NCBI GenBank assembly: GCA_021030905.1
Contig: JAGFMI010000008.1
Span: 372,001-436,000, forward strand
Length of the DNA stretch: 64,000 bases
DNA from: Pyrenula massariospora
Lineage: Eukaryota > Ascomycota > Eurotiomycetes > Pyrenulales > Pyrenulaceae
Direction of reading: 5' to 3'
Shown: positions 45,532 to 57,352 of the stretch, in pieces
Layout: each line of letters begins with the position of its first letter
Position numbering within the stretch: position 1 is the stretch's first letter
Program-made: the position numbers and the translations under genes
The notes under the pieces: model-generated
Database searches by the model: none
Told to the model about the DNA's origin: nothing
What the model saw: the letters and a program-made list of their open reading frames with translations, nothing else

Positions 45532-47093
45532 CTAATATGATCGGTTCATTTCTCCGAGGTCCGCGTTGTATGAGTACATATCGTAAGCATATCCCGGTGT
45601 CTGCGGGTATGATACGCCCCACTCGTGGCTGGAAGGCTCATAAACTAGTTCTGAGGCCCCTCTACTATCGGGAGTCGTCTCAAAGCTTGCCTGCACGTAG
45701 CTTGAGTCTTGATGCCGATGTCTGCGTCCGAAAAATAGCCAATTCATCGATCTGCTCACAGCTTTCACCAAGTCCCAAGGATACAGCGCGTGCGCTATTG
45801 CACGAAGGCCGAGGATGCCGCCATTGTAGTCCTTTGTCGAAACTTCATATCCTAGAACAGATTCCGTAGTCGCATGCTGGTGCACAACTGAATAAGTCCG
45901 CCACGGGTAGGCCCAGAGATGGAGTATGGAAATGATCGCCATCTCTAAGCACAATATTGTAGATGAAAGACAGATCCGAAGGTCTAGGCTAGATATACGG
46001 CTCGAGGGCTTGACGGCGCTTGCACCGCCGGGCCACTTAGCGACCAGAAGTGCGATGAGAATCTGTTGTTTCATCAGTGGTTGTGACTCTAAGGAACAAG
46101 GCCTCATACCGTTTGATAAACGGACAAAAACAACACAGCATCGATGCAGAATTTCTTCAACCCGGTCTTATGTTGAACTAGATCATCACCGACCTGGCTG
46201 TGGAACTGCTCAATGCAGAACGAAGAAATTTTGGCCGAAGCGCCATTTATACAAAGTACCTGAAGTGATGCATAATTAGATACACGGTAAATCGCAACAG
46301 GAGGACACCAACCCATATGTGAGCAAAGGCAGGATTCAAAGACTCTTGACAGTATCGACTAAAGGCGTGAGTAACAACGCCGATCAACGACATACCGATC
46401 AGCGTAAGACAATACTGAAATACACCACACCATATTATCTAATTTGATCAGCCGAGGCACTTTTGTGTATTCAAGTTGGAGATCTGACATTATACCAAGT
46501 GAGACCACTCTGTGGAGTTCTCAAAAGAGTATTTTGCCTCTTGAAGCACTTTCGGAACCAGGAAATTGGCTGGCCCCAGTCCTTAACTTTGATTGATCGA
46601 AAATAATTCTTCTGCTGATGAAGGTCATCGCCAACATAATGACTTAGCAGAGAGAAGAACGAGGCGAGCCCAATTGCAGCATACGCGCTACCTATGAGCT
46701 CGAAGTAGACCGCAAAATGATAATAAATCACAGTGAGCAGATTGCTTAAGCTGTAAACTGGGACCATGAACAAGATGCGGATGATGCTTTCCATGTAAGT
46801 AAACGACCGATGTATTGTTGAGCGTAAAACTCACTGCCGTTGCTCCGAAGGTTTCAGATAATGAGTCGCATGCTGTGATGCTTGGACAAAGAACAAGACG
46901 ATGGCCACAGCAGTACCACAACTTGAAAGAATAAGTAGCAGCCGATGCGTTGTAAGATTTCCGAAAACAGAGAGAGGAGCCTCCGAGACTTTTGGTACAA
47001 TGCTGGATTAGTACTTTGATTTAGCCCATTTCACATATATGCTAGCCCACTTTTCATATCTTCGAGGGTAGAATTGCAGGTTGGCCAATGCAT
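45532..47093 (-). CDS. TMEM184/OSTalpha-type (DUF300) membrane protein
   Basis: Six exons. The start is MHWPTCNSTLED (47093), followed by IVPKVSEAPLSVFGNLTTHRLLL. Key joins are KPSEQRH+IIRILFMVPVYSL, LTWYN+IIWCGVFQYCLTL, FAHIW+VLCINGASAKI and SVYQT+ILIALLVAKW. The product is about 450 residues with roughly seven hydrophobic segments and a polar Ser/Tyr-rich C-terminal tail. KPSEQRxIIRIL-MVPVY and the L-K-K-F...L-F-x-S-x-x-Q-x-x-L-I-A-L region are signatures of the organic-solute-transporter alpha/TMEM184 family. Animal OSTalpha moves bile acids and steroids with a beta partner; fungal members are uncharacterised. The frame also opens further upstream (to 47297), but the cysteine-Asn-Ser/Thr start at 47093 fits the family best. 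Confidence 0.82.
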
Positions 47094-49191
47094 GATGGCC
47101 GCAGTACCGTAAAGATTCGCCTTACGTCGGACAGGGATGAACATATAGAGAGAATTCGAGAAATGAGAAAAGAGCAAACTGGATGGAGGGAATAATCTTA
47201 TCTCATCAATTCGGCTGCTAATAAAAGGCTCAAGCGGCGGCCCGTGGCTGCTGTGGCTCCCATTGCCGGCTTTGTCTAGAACGAAGCAGTCCAACATGTG
47301 GCCAGTAATGTCCGCGGAAGATCAGCCACGAATCTCGCCATTACTCCTTTAGCCCATCAAAGTTCCTTTCCTGGCGATGCGTGGCGCTTGAAGCTAATAG
47401 TGTGCCTGCGCTGCTCTGACAATCTCGGACGGTAAACGTAAATGAATTCCAGCCCAAAGGATTTGAACCCCGCCTACGAGTCATACATAATTGAAAGAGA
47501 AGAGCTGCCACTTGTGTGCTTTTACCCCACGTCCGCAAAGCTTATGCAATTAGTGCTCACTAGGCACACATTAGGAGCAACGTAGTCAGCTGAATCTGTG
47601 ACGTTAATTTGTTTGCTTAAGTCCAAGCTTTCATGTAAAAACAAAGGCAGTCATTCAGCTTATGAGAAAAGTCGCTCACCACAGGCCATGCTTCCCAACC
47701 CTCTCAGCCTAAGCAATTGCCTCTGTGACGTCACGATAACTCAGCCATCCCACCATCGAACGCACACACAATCATCCATCTTTTACAATAGCCGCCATTT
47801 TATCTCTGGACAACACGGCACGAATTGTAGCCCACTCCCACACGACCGTATCCAGTCATATCTATAGCAAAATGAGCGACGCTGCCTCACGACTGCCTAA
47901 CATCCTGCTATCTCCGCAAGCCACGTTCCGAACAACCGCATACAATCTAACGACACCTCTCGCAACGCAGGACACCATTTCATCTCCAGGCCTACTTCCC
48001 CCGTACTAGACTCCTATCAACTTATCCCCACCTATCTCTAACTCCCCCGCCATGTCCCAGATTGTCCCGTCCTCCAGCCAAACAAGCAACCAACCCGCCT
48101 AGGCGGCTGCCCTAATCCCTCGCTAGCTAGCTAATAACCGCCCAACCGTCTCGCGCTGCTCCTTTTGCCTCAAAAGGGGCAAGACCCGATCATTCTTCAT
48201 ACGCTTACCGCGAGGGGCAGACACAAGCGGTGTCCAGACACCCACGGGCACGCACCTACCTACCTGTAAGTCTCTGTGCGGACTAGCGCAGGAACGCACA
48301 GTCCGCTTGTAAGCCATACGTGTGGATGGTTTGTTTTCTCCGTGTGACCTTGTATCTCGTGGCTGTGCATGTCCAGACGGAGCGGAGAGTTGTTGCTTGC
48401 TTGCCGTCTAACGGTTGTCGAAAACCAGCCGTGCTCGCTCGATCTTTCACAGATCTATTACGTCACCCTTTAAGGAAGAAGTGTGAATACGGCAAGGTTT
48501 ATCTATCGTAAGTTCATCTCGGTCGTTTCATTCCTCTCTGTTTCAAGTCCCAGATCTATCCTCATCTCGTCGCTTCGTCATTCATTCTCATCGTAAATCA
48601 CCTTTCGCCGCGCTAAAAACTCCGTTCCGCCTTCCATACACCTGGTCATCCCCTTCCTACCCCTCTTTCCACCCCTCGCGCCCACCACTCCGGGCCATCC
48701 TTCTTCTCTCCCGACCCTTTGAAATTTATCTCTCTTCTTTATCTTGTAGTTGTCGCGCCTTGTTCAGCTCGCCATTACAGCACACATTCGACATCACAGC
48801 GTTGCGTGAAGGGAACGAGTACAGGTTCACGTTCAACTACGGCAGCCAGTACACGGCAGCGGCGGTATCGTGAAGCGTGGTGCGGGAGGGGCTGATCGGG
48901 GAGGTGGACCGAAATGGGATGGCTTGAGGAGGGTGTAGTGATGCGGAGGGAACGAGGAGGGGAGGTGGGGAGTTGTTTTGGTTTGCGCTTTATTGGTTGA
49001 AGAGGTGTTATGGGGATGATGATTGGATCGCGTGCATTATTGAGAAAAGGGGCTGACATTTCGATTGTTCGCGCGTTTTCTTCTGGCCGGTTTGAAAGAG
49101 GGCGCGTCGAAAAGGATAGGCGGAGCGTCGAATGTCGTTCGACAGAGAAAGCGGGTTTCCTATTAGTCTTTACCAAGCTGCCGGTGGAACT
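47094..49191. other. Intergenic, 2.1 kb, with a dispersed repeat copy
   Basis: No supported gene. Contains repeat copy B (47763-48215) and pyrimidine-rich stretches (48600-48760). Confidence 0.5.
47763..48215. repeat. Dispersed repeat, copy B
   Basis: Partner of 44921-45190, same orientation, with an insertion in the middle. It holds a 45-codon frame (ATG at 47872) without support as a gene. Confidence 0.55.
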
Positions 49192-50906
49192 TCATGTTTT
49201 TGCTATAATTCTGGCTTGCATAGAACAGATATGGTCTTTTAGACATTTTGCTGTCTCCATAACCTCAGAATCTTCAGGTGCCGCTACGACAGCATGACAG
49301 GCGGCGGAAGTCGTGGTTGATAGTAGATTCAACAGCCGTGAACGTTCCATTCCAAGATGTTCAGGGTCAAGAGGCAGGTTACGAAGGAAAAGCTCACACT
49401 GCGGTGCACAATTCATAAAATAGTCTTCGTGAAGATCTTTGAGTCTAAGAAGGGCTTGTTCCGTTCGATCGTATTGAAGCGGTATCGGTGCTTGATGAGG
49501 GTCGGGTGATTGGGGTGAAGCTGGTGGTGAAAGCGGCTCTGGTAGCAGCCATAATCTTGATGGTGGATCTGTGGCTGTTGGTTGGGGTGGGGGAACAGAG
49601 GCAGCAGTTGTACCTAGGAAATATTAGTTTAGTAGAAAGCTATTAAATTTAACGGTTCTTTACCAGCAATCGTAGAAGGACCTAAAGTGAGATCTGAATG
49701 CCTGTCTCTATGCCGCTGATCTCGAATGATCTGTCGACGGTCAAGCTCTGCCTGTGCCACTCTTTGCTCGTCTGTACAGTTTGTCAGTTATGGACGACGT
49801 TGCCACGTGATCGTGAATCGTTCCATACCTAGGGTCAACCTGGGTAATAGCTTGAAGCTGGCATTGAAGTCCGGTGCTTGCTCTCGACAGTAGTCTTGAC
49901 CAAGCAGAAGGTCCCCGAAAAAAGCGTTGCCTGTCTCCGCGTATATATAAAAGGTTATCCATACAGGAGGATGCTCTCTCAGCGTTCCATCAACGTCCAA
50001 TTTGAGAGGAAATATCTTAAGCCCGACCTTTCCACATGTCCTCACAGTTGACGCGCCTAGACCTTGAAGGACATACTCTTCTCGTTTCGGCGCTGGACAG
50101 CCCAAGTCTTGCAAAAAACATCTCGTTACCAGATTGGCATCCTTATGACGTGCTCCTGTGTCAAGGAATGCGACAGTTAAATGCCTCTGATTTTGACCAT
50201 GTGAGGATACCCTCACATACTGGCAGGCATACGCTGCGGCGGTCCCTGGGAAATCTAACAATTCTTGTTCGTAGAGGGGAAGCTGTCTTGCTTTCAAGAA
50301 GCTTTGAGGAGCTCCATGCTCGGAGTACGCTCGTATGAGACGGTTCGCCGATAATAGGCTCACTGCGTCATTATCATGCATGGTCCTGGGTTTGAAAAAC
50401 GATAAATGTTCACCCCGTCCGAGTCTTGCGCGGTAGACCGGAGATCGTTCGATGGAGGAGTGATCGCGCTCATTATAATTCGCAGAGCTGGGAGAGTGGT
50501 AACTTGGTGTAGGGTGGGAGAAACGGTACTCAGTGGGTGGCAGTGACCGGCGGTAAGGTAGTATCTGGGACAGCTCTCTTTCCGGAAGACATGTCGGGGA
50601 AGATTGCCTGGAAATTAGCCCATCGCCGTAAGATTCAATGACGGATAAGGGAGATGAAACCGGTGCCGACCAACTTCCGGCGTCCGATGGTACGGTGGGA
50701 AACGCAGGACGTCGGGATGGAGCACTTGTTTCCGTAGATGGACCTCGGTGTCTTCGAGGATGTGCCTCCGAGGGAATTGAGACATCGATAGTCGACCTGG
50801 CTCCTCTATCATTGATGAAGACTGTGTCCGCAGTCCCAGTGATTTTTACTCCTTTAAGGTCTGGCAAAGGCCGAGGAGGGGAGGAAAACTTCTCAAGAGC
50901 TGCCAT
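49192..50906 (-). CDS. Retropepsin-like aspartic protease-domain protein, stand-alone
   Basis: Three exons, 50906-49796, 49771-49664 and 49613-49192, give 546 residues. The N-terminal 230 residues are Ser/Pro/Arg-rich and disordered. Next is a domain with LTVAFLDTGARHKDANLV (the D-T-G of a retroviral-type aspartic protease), YVLQGLGASTVRTCGKVGLKIF, VWITFYIY and FFGDLLLGQDY, which matches the family's I-L-G-x-D end. The C-terminal 150 residues are Pro-rich and then helical (LLRLKDLHEDYF to CSMQARIIAKT). There is no reverse transcriptase, integrase or zinc knuckle. The clean introns and intact frame argue for a domesticated or host gene rather than a live retroelement. Whether it cleaves peptides is unknown. 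Confidence 0.78.
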
Positions 50907-52521
50907 TGTTAGCTAGGGCTGAAGAGCTTTGGCAAATTAATGACCTACGTGGCGCTCAATTTAAATAGAATTGAGGCTCATTGCGACGAGTCATTGAGGG
51001 GCTCTAAGAGGACGATGATTAAGAGTATGAATCGAACTAAATCCTATGTGTTTGGATAATCTATCCAACTGCCGCAAAGGATACAGACGGACGGTGGGAA
51101 GGAATGTTGAGCGCGAAGGCTTGTGCGGCTTTCGGTCGAGCGTTCTCGAAAATGAGAACGGTTGGCCAGCTGCAGCGGGCTGGTGAGCCTGGGATAGGGA
51201 GATCTACGGGCAAGACACCAAGTGATGGACGCGGGGAGATCGAGTGACAGCGCTCGTTGACCTGTGTCGCACATAACACTGCATCTAACTGACACGGCAT
51301 CAAAATGCCGCAAGATCAGTCCCTTTTGGTAACCATTGAAGTCGCATGAAGTCGGTAGTAGTACTCAGTGTAGGCGGTGTACACGAGCTCGGGCAAGGGT
51401 ATGCGTAGAGAAGGTGCTTAGGGCGGAAAGTCTATTTTGATATCCGAGCGGCTCTAGGCAGTTGTTTCGTCCAAGCGGACCAAGCCATGCGAGCCGACTG
51501 GCTGAGGAAAATGGAGAGCGGTTCACTGCCGAGATGGCGGACTACAGGCATTAATGAAACATGGAAACGCAATGGCATCGTAGCGCTCAGGCTTCCCAAG
51601 AATGTCGTTGAAACGTTGATGTTGTCAGCGGTTGCCTTCTGCTATTGCAGTGCTCTCGGGCCCCTTCGCACGGGAGATACTGTCGAAGGCGGAGCGCCTG
51701 AGATGAGATGGTTGCATCTGCGGATGAAAGATACTTATTGCCTGAACCCCACTCTATCTTAGCCCTGTCAAGCTGAAGAGGAAAAGTAGATGATTGTGCA
51801 GGTACCTTTGGTGTCAAGGGTAGTCCTGCAGAAGTGGGCTCAACACGAGGACGATGCTTCCGCTAGCGGAAGCGAAGATGACAAATGATATAGCTCAATA
51901 GACTCACCATACCTCACGTTTCGCTATCGCATTCATTGTGAGGTGTCTCAGTATCCGATCATGTCTTGACACCATGGCGAAAGCAAGCGCGGCTCGGTCC
52001 CTGTCAATATCCTTGCAAGCCACGAGTCCCCAACAGGTCAACAACGCCCTTTTCCCTGCTCAGTCTCGGCGCTTTGGTCAATTTAGGAGGAAGATTTCCA
52101 TCAGCTGCAGCCCTGACTAAGCCTATGAAGGTTAGATGAAGTTGGATGAGCGCATAAAAGGCATCATTCATAAGGCTGCGACGCTCGGTCAGGGAGCTGA
52201 GATCTCAAAGATTGTTCAACCCAGCGGCTCTTGAAGTCTGTCCGAGCGTCCGCGTAGGCTGATTTTGCTGGAAAAGCCTTGTCCCTGTGTCCGACGACAT
52301 GTCAAGAGGAGATCTACGCAGGCTTGACCTTAGACACGACAGCGATTGCGGTGATTCATAGGCATCTCGTTCAATAATCTGATAATGAGATACCTGAGTT
52401 CATCAGTAGGCAAGAATTTCAAACTGGCTAATCCTTGTCGGAAAATTACCCAAGAGAGCCACCGCAGATCTTAGATCGGCTGGAAAGTCACCTTAATCCA
52501 ATCAACTTGAAAGCACACGAT
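50907..52521. other. Divergent intergenic region, 1.6 kb
   Basis: Several short frames on both strands without domains. The DUF6594 frame is open upstream to 52435 (TTG), so that gene may have an unseen 5' exon here. Confidence 0.45.
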
Positions 52522-53449
52522 ATGCTTGGATATGCTCGCTTGGGAAGACGCATGTCTACACACCTGGATCTTGCTATTTTTAGACGCTTTGCAGCTCTGA
52601 ACGCGCAAAATTTGTTGTACCTCCAAGCAGAGCTAACCGCGCAAGAAGAAGGGCTGCGAAAGAAGGAAAGAGAAAGCTCTGAAGCTAGCGAAGCCACGTT
52701 GAAAGATTCCGCCTACGATTGGCAGTCTTTGAGAAGCAACGATACTTCGAATAGTCAATGGAAAATGTTTAAAGACCTGCGTAAAACGCTAAAGGAATAT
52801 AGTATGATTAACACTAGGATCTCTGGTCTCTCTCATCTACTTACCATGATCGAAAATAGACAAAGGTCTGCTTCTTCAGCATCAGCTGTCAAAGCTAATT
52901 CCGCCAAATGAACGAAGTCTAGACGTGATCAACGCCGTATTGAACAATGCATCGACCGACGAGTACCTGCTTGGTCTGGACAGTACCACGTGGTCAAATC
53001 CAAATCTAAAAGACGACCTTGTCAGCGTTAACGACCTTGAGCGCGTTGACGGAGTATCTCTATGGTTAGCGCAAGCATTACTCAATACCATGAATAAGCT
53101 GTGTGGATCTGCTAGTGCAGTCGACGGCATCGTGCATGTCAAACAAGAAGCCTTAAATGGACCATCTTTCATCCTTACCACGATGCTGTCTTCGCTGTTG
53201 CCGGTGCTTGCGATTATGGTCTTGTACCTCGTGCACAACATGGCGAGAAGGCTCGCTGTTCTTGCTGGCTTCACCGCGCTGTTTTCTGTGGGGATGGCAA
53301 CTCTCACGTCGGCGAAAAGAGGCGAGATATTTGCGGCAACTTCGACGTAAGTGCCACACCACAACCAGCCGGGAAGCCTGTGATATTACTGACAAGGCGC
53401 ATCAGTTTTGCCGCTGTCCAGGTTGTGTTTATCGGAACGAACAATTAAG
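52522..53449 (+). CDS. DUF6594 membrane protein
   Basis: Exons 52522-52801, 52866-53346 and 53407-53449, frame-consistent, about 267 residues from MLGYARLG; the frame extends 29 codons upstream without an ATG. The core GYARLGRRM, IFRRFAALNAQNLLYLQAELTAQE is the start of the DUF6594 family. The first intron is chosen so that KEY joins to SLLLQHQLSKLIPPNERSLDVINAVL, the family's L-L-x-Q...L-x-x-P pattern. The last 110 residues hold two or three membrane helices (SSLLPVLAIMVLYLV, LAVLAGFTALFSVGMATL) and the end AKRGEIFAATSTFAAVQVVFIGTNN, also typical. Members are common in Pezizomycotina and have no known function. The start codon is the weak point. Confidence 0.85.
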
Positions 53450-54268
53450 GACGATAGAAGGTGGGCTGGTGACAATGTGGTCCCTTGGACACACGTCACG
53501 GCGAAAGTGACATGCTGACTGATAGTGGAGGGATCTCTGGCTCTACTCTGGCCTCCTTGTCCAGGTCACTTTCGGCGTCTAGCCGTTGTCTCAGTGTCGC
53601 ATTCCATTGAGATCAGAGGACTTGGGAACTTATATGCTAAGGTAGTGGGAGCTGGCGGCTCTTGTGGAAGATCATCCGTCGAGTACCTCATGAGGATGAG
53701 GTTTCCTATCGATTACGTTCCCCGACCGCAGGTTCGGAATGAGCTGGGAAAGGTTTTGCTTCGGGGAGAGACATCTCTGGACAACGCCAGATGTTGTGGA
53801 TGCAAAAACTGGGCACAAGCTGGATTTTACAAAATGTCGTATTCATTGCGGTGTCGCATTCCCATCCTTGGTCGACGCGATGGTCTTTCGAAATATGTTC
53901 ATCATATGGAAGGAACGATGGGTATTGACTACCCTTTGTTAATCTTAGCTATTAAGGAAACTGCGACCCTAGAGTGGACTCGTGAACCAATCTCTAGATG
54001 TTCGCCACTGTCCTTGACAGACTTGACCTCATCGTACTCTCATTTGATACTACAGTGTGAACCTAATATATAACTTAGCATGACAAAAACCATCGCTCGG
54101 ACTCGTGAATATACTACAAACTTGCCGCGCGATGCATTCACTTAACGCCATGTCGTTAGCCTGATAAATTGTCCATGTGGAACTTATATACCTCGAAGTC
54201 TGGTAGGATAGACAGCCGCTGTTCCCAATCCAGATATAATGACCGGCCAACCTTCCCTTTCGAAACCA
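53450..54268. other. Intergenic, open frames not accepted
   Basis: A plus-strand frame of 182 codons (53525-54073) and a nested 67-codon frame show no domain; the longer one begins at GTG. I could not confirm a gene. Confidence 0.35.
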
Positions 54269-57200
54269 TCACCAAGCTTTCTTCTCCCTAAAGCCTAGCA
54301 ATGGGAGACCACTCCGTAACGCCAGACTACTCGTCACCACACTCAGACTACTTAAGGCCATCGCCAAGCTCGCCCACACCGGATCCAATCTCACATGCTT
54401 CCCCCCAGCAACGACTGGATACAAACACCCCGCTGCGATCGGAACTGCGAGCACATTGTAGACCAGCGCCCACGCAAAGTTGAACTTCACACGCCTAAAC
54501 ACCGTGCAACTGAGGTCAAGCAACGTCAGGAGAGACGAGACGTTGGACTTGAGGAGGATGAAATCTGCAGACGAGATGGCGACGTCAGAGCCAGAGCCGA
54601 TGGCGATCCCGACGTCGGCGGCGGTCAGGGCGGGAGCGTCGTTGATGCCGTCGCCCACCATCGCTACAGTGGCCCGCTTGCCTTTTCTCCCAGGCTGCGA
54701 GCGCTGGAGATAGTTGATCTTTTCGGCTTTTTGGTCGGGAAGAACGCCGGCGATTACATGGTCCACCGGAATGCCAACTAAGGCTCCAACCGCGTTGGCG
54801 GTGGTAGGATTGTCGCCGGAGAGGAGCCAGGTCGATATGCTGCGTCGGTGGAGGGAGGAGATGAGCGAGGCTGATTCGGGACGGATAGGGTCGGAGAGAG
54901 CAACGATATGGGTCAATTCGTACTGAGAGTCAGAATCTGTGGGTTCGCCTTGGAGCGATGTTGATGCGACAAGGACGATGGGTTTGCCTTGGCGTTTCCA
55001 CATTGTCAGAGTGTCAATTACGGAGAGTGGAATTTGGACGTTGTGAGCTGTCATCAAGGATTCATTGCCAGCAATAAGTTTAATCGTCAAAGGTTTTTCC
55101 GATGTCGAGGTGAATGTGCCTTTCATGCCTTTTCCTGGGATCTCTTGCACCTCGTCAATTTGTACATCCGGAGGCTCCGATGATTTGCAAAATGTGACAA
55201 GGGCCTTGGCGATTGGGTGGCTGCTTTGTTCCTCAAGAGCTCTTAGCGCGGCAAGCTGCACACTGTTTTTCTCCTCATCTTCTAGGAGAAACCGATTGTC
55301 AGAGACAACGCAATCACCTCCTTGAGTCAAAGTGCCAGTCTTGTCGAAGACAACGATATCCAGACTGCTGGCCTCCTGGAATGCCTCGCCGCCTCCTTTG
55401 ACAAGTATACCGTGGCTAGCGGCCAGCCCACCACCGACAAATAAAGCGGTCGGTGCAGCTAGGCCAATACCGCAAGGACAAGCGATGATAAAGACAGCAA
55501 TAGCAAATTGTAAAGACCAAAAGGGCCAGCCTCCTGTCTCAACATCAAGCCAATCTCTTGGAAGGATCCCTCCAAGACCAAGCCCCAGCCATAAGAACCA
55601 AGTCATGATAGCGAGAAGCGTAATTACGGGGACGAAGTAGCTGGTGAGAATATCGGCCACCCTCTCAATCGGTGCACGTCGAGTTTGTCCTTCGCGTACG
55701 ACTTGGATGATTTGGTCTAGCATGGAAGCTCCAGCAATTTTAGAAACTCGAACACAGGTCGCTTCACCCCGGTTCATAGTCCCTGCATAAACTTCATCTC
55801 CAAGTTTCTTGCCGACTTGTTTCGATTCGCCTGTCAGACTTGATTCGTCGAATAGAGCACGGTCACCTGCGGTGACAATACCATCGCAAGCTGGGGACGT
55901 TCCGTGTGGGATCCTGATCATGTCGCCGACTTCGAGGAGATCAACATCGACCGTCTCGGAATTGTTCCCATCCATTAGAATCGCTTCTGTCGGCCGGAGT
56001 TTTGTCAGTAATGCGACTGCTTCACCGGATTTTGCCTTGCTGTATGCTTCGATCAGTCGCCCTATTAAAAGGAACATTGTCAAGAAAACTACGGAGTCAA
56101 AGTAGAACGAATTGCTGGTGGATGACATCGACGACCGGCGGGTGGCGTCGATGATCAATTCAGCAATAGACGAGAAATAGGCAATAGAGGTGCCAAAGGA
56201 AATGAGCATATTCATGCTCCCAAAACGGTAAAATCGGCGTAGTATTGGAGATGAACTTCCCGGTCGCCATAATGAGTATAGCTCCTTAAGTGCTCTTCGA
56301 TGAAAAACGTCTGCCGCGAAGAAGTAGACTGGGGTTGCCATGACGAAAAGTCCCCACTGAGCCCGGCTCACTCCTCTGAGTGGAGACATCAAATATTGTC
56401 GAGCCGGGTGTTTAGACGAAACAAGGCTCATGAGAACGATGCCAATAATGAAAGTTGGAATGGCCACGACGATGGAGAGAAGTACTCTAAACAGAATGCG
56501 CCGCCTTTCTTGGAGCTGCATGTCTCGGGCGCGCTCTTCTAGTGTCGGCGGGTGGAATATAGAGAGTTTGAAGGCTGCGTCTGCTGATGCAATTGCCGCC
56601 ATAATGTGCCGAATTGTAAAATCAGGTGCTTTAGGGGTATAAGTGAGCTTAATGATAGGATCTTTCACGCTAGGAGCTTTGCCAATGGTTATCTTCTGGT
56701 CTAATGAGTCTAAGGCAGACCGAATATTAGAAGCGCAATGCCCGCAATAAATTCCCTCGACGCGAAGTAGGACGGTACGCTCGGAAGATTGTGTGGCGTA
56801 TTTCAAATTATCAATGTGAACTAGTCTTGCTTCGTAACCAGCGTCTTCAATTGTTTCCGTGATCTCGTCCGTGTGATTTCGGCCTTTGAAAGTTACCGTC
56901 GCTTCATGAGAAACAAGGTTGACGACGGTATCTCGAATCCAATCGTGAGCTTTCAGCGCGTGTGTGACTGTCCCAACGCACGAGCTGCATGTCATGCCTC
57001 CAACAGCATACGATGCTCGCCATAGATCATCATCTGAAGGTGCAGTCGGAGACGGAACCGCCACAACCTCCTCCAGATTCGCGTCAAAGCCGACATCCTC
57101 AATGGCTGTACAGATATCGTTTGATCGATTGGCCCCCTCGAACTTGACGGTGGCGCAATTATTGAGCAAGTTCACGCTGGCATTTTGTACCCAAGGAAGG

Positions 57201-57352
57201 GCTTCTAAGGTCTTTGTAATCTGAGCAGCGCAAGAGCTGCATGTCATTCCACCAATAGTTACCAGAGCTTCAAAAAGTAGTGATTCGTGGCCTGAATCGG
57301 AAACAATTTTCATTAATGGAGCCTCTTTTGACGAATGATATGCCGAAGTCAT
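54269..57352 (-). CDS. CCC2: Copper-transporting P1B-type ATPase (CCC2/ATP7-like)
   Basis: An intronless frame of 1027 residues. Three heavy-metal-associated (HMA) repeats at the N-terminus: GGMTCSSCAAQ (about residue 33), GGMTCSSCVGT (about 118) and a divergent EGIYCGHCASN (about 198). Eight membrane helices are expected. TGES (SLTGESKQV) is in the actuator. The transport motif is CPC (IACPCGIGLAAPTALFVGG). The phosphorylation site is DKTGTLTQGG, the HP motif is SSHPIAKAL and the hinge is GDGINDAPAL. YN lies in the last helix region (VYNVLAVPIAAG). These are the complete marks of a Cu(I)-ATPase of the secretory pathway, which loads cuproenzymes such as laccases and iron oxidases. Start M-T-S-A-Y-H is the only good ATG. 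High confidence. Confidence 0.96.
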   Translation of the reverse strand: MTSAYHSSKEAPLMKIVSDSGHESLLFEALVTIGGMTCSSCAAQITKTLEALPWVQNASVNLLNNCATVKFEGANRSNDICTAIEDVGFDANLEEVVAVPSPTAPSDDDLWRASYAVGGMTCSSCVGTVTHALKAHDWIRDTVVNLVSHEATVTFKGRNHTDEITETIEDAGYEARLVHIDNLKYATQSSERTVLLRVEGIYCGHCASNIRSALDSLDQKITIGKAPSVKDPIIKLTYTPKAPDFTIRHIMAAIASADAAFKLSIFHPPTLEERARDMQLQERRRILFRVLLSIVVAIPTFIIGIVLMSLVSSKHPARQYLMSPLRGVSRAQWGLFVMATPVYFFAADVFHRRALKELYSLWRPGSSSPILRRFYRFGSMNMLISFGTSIAYFSSIAELIIDATRRSSMSSTSNSFYFDSVVFLTMFLLIGRLIEAYSKAKSGEAVALLTKLRPTEAILMDGNNSETVDVDLLEVGDMIRIPHGTSPACDGIVTAGDRALFDESSLTGESKQVGKKLGDEVYAGTMNRGEATCVRVSKIAGASMLDQIIQVVREGQTRRAPIERVADILTSYFVPVITLLAIMTWFLWLGLGLGGILPRDWLDVETGGWPFWSLQFAIAVFIIACPCGIGLAAPTALFVGGGLAASHGILVKGGGEAFQEASSLDIVVFDKTGTLTQGGDCVVSDNRFLLEDEEKNSVQLAALRALEEQSSHPIAKALVTFCKSSEPPDVQIDEVQEIPGKGMKGTFTSTSEKPLTIKLIAGNESLMTAHNVQIPLSVIDTLTMWKRQGKPIVLVASTSLQGEPTDSDSQYELTHIVALSDPIRPESASLISSLHRRSISTWLLSGDNPTTANAVGALVGIPVDHVIAGVLPDQKAEKINYLQRSQPGRKGKRATVAMVGDGINDAPALTAADVGIAIGSGSDVAISSADFILLKSNVSSLLTLLDLSCTVFRRVKFNFAWALVYNVLAVPIAAGCLYPVVAGGKHVRLDPVWASLAMALSSLSVVTSSLALRSGLPLLGFREKKAW

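Noticed and set aside
47390-47480. Possible tRNA on the minus strand from a GGTTCAAATCC-like T-loop
   Set aside because: The T-stem pairs badly and no matching 5' acceptor strand lies at the right distance.
53525-54073. 182-codon plus-strand frame after the DUF6594 gene
   Set aside because: Begins at GTG, has no domain and overlaps a second frame.
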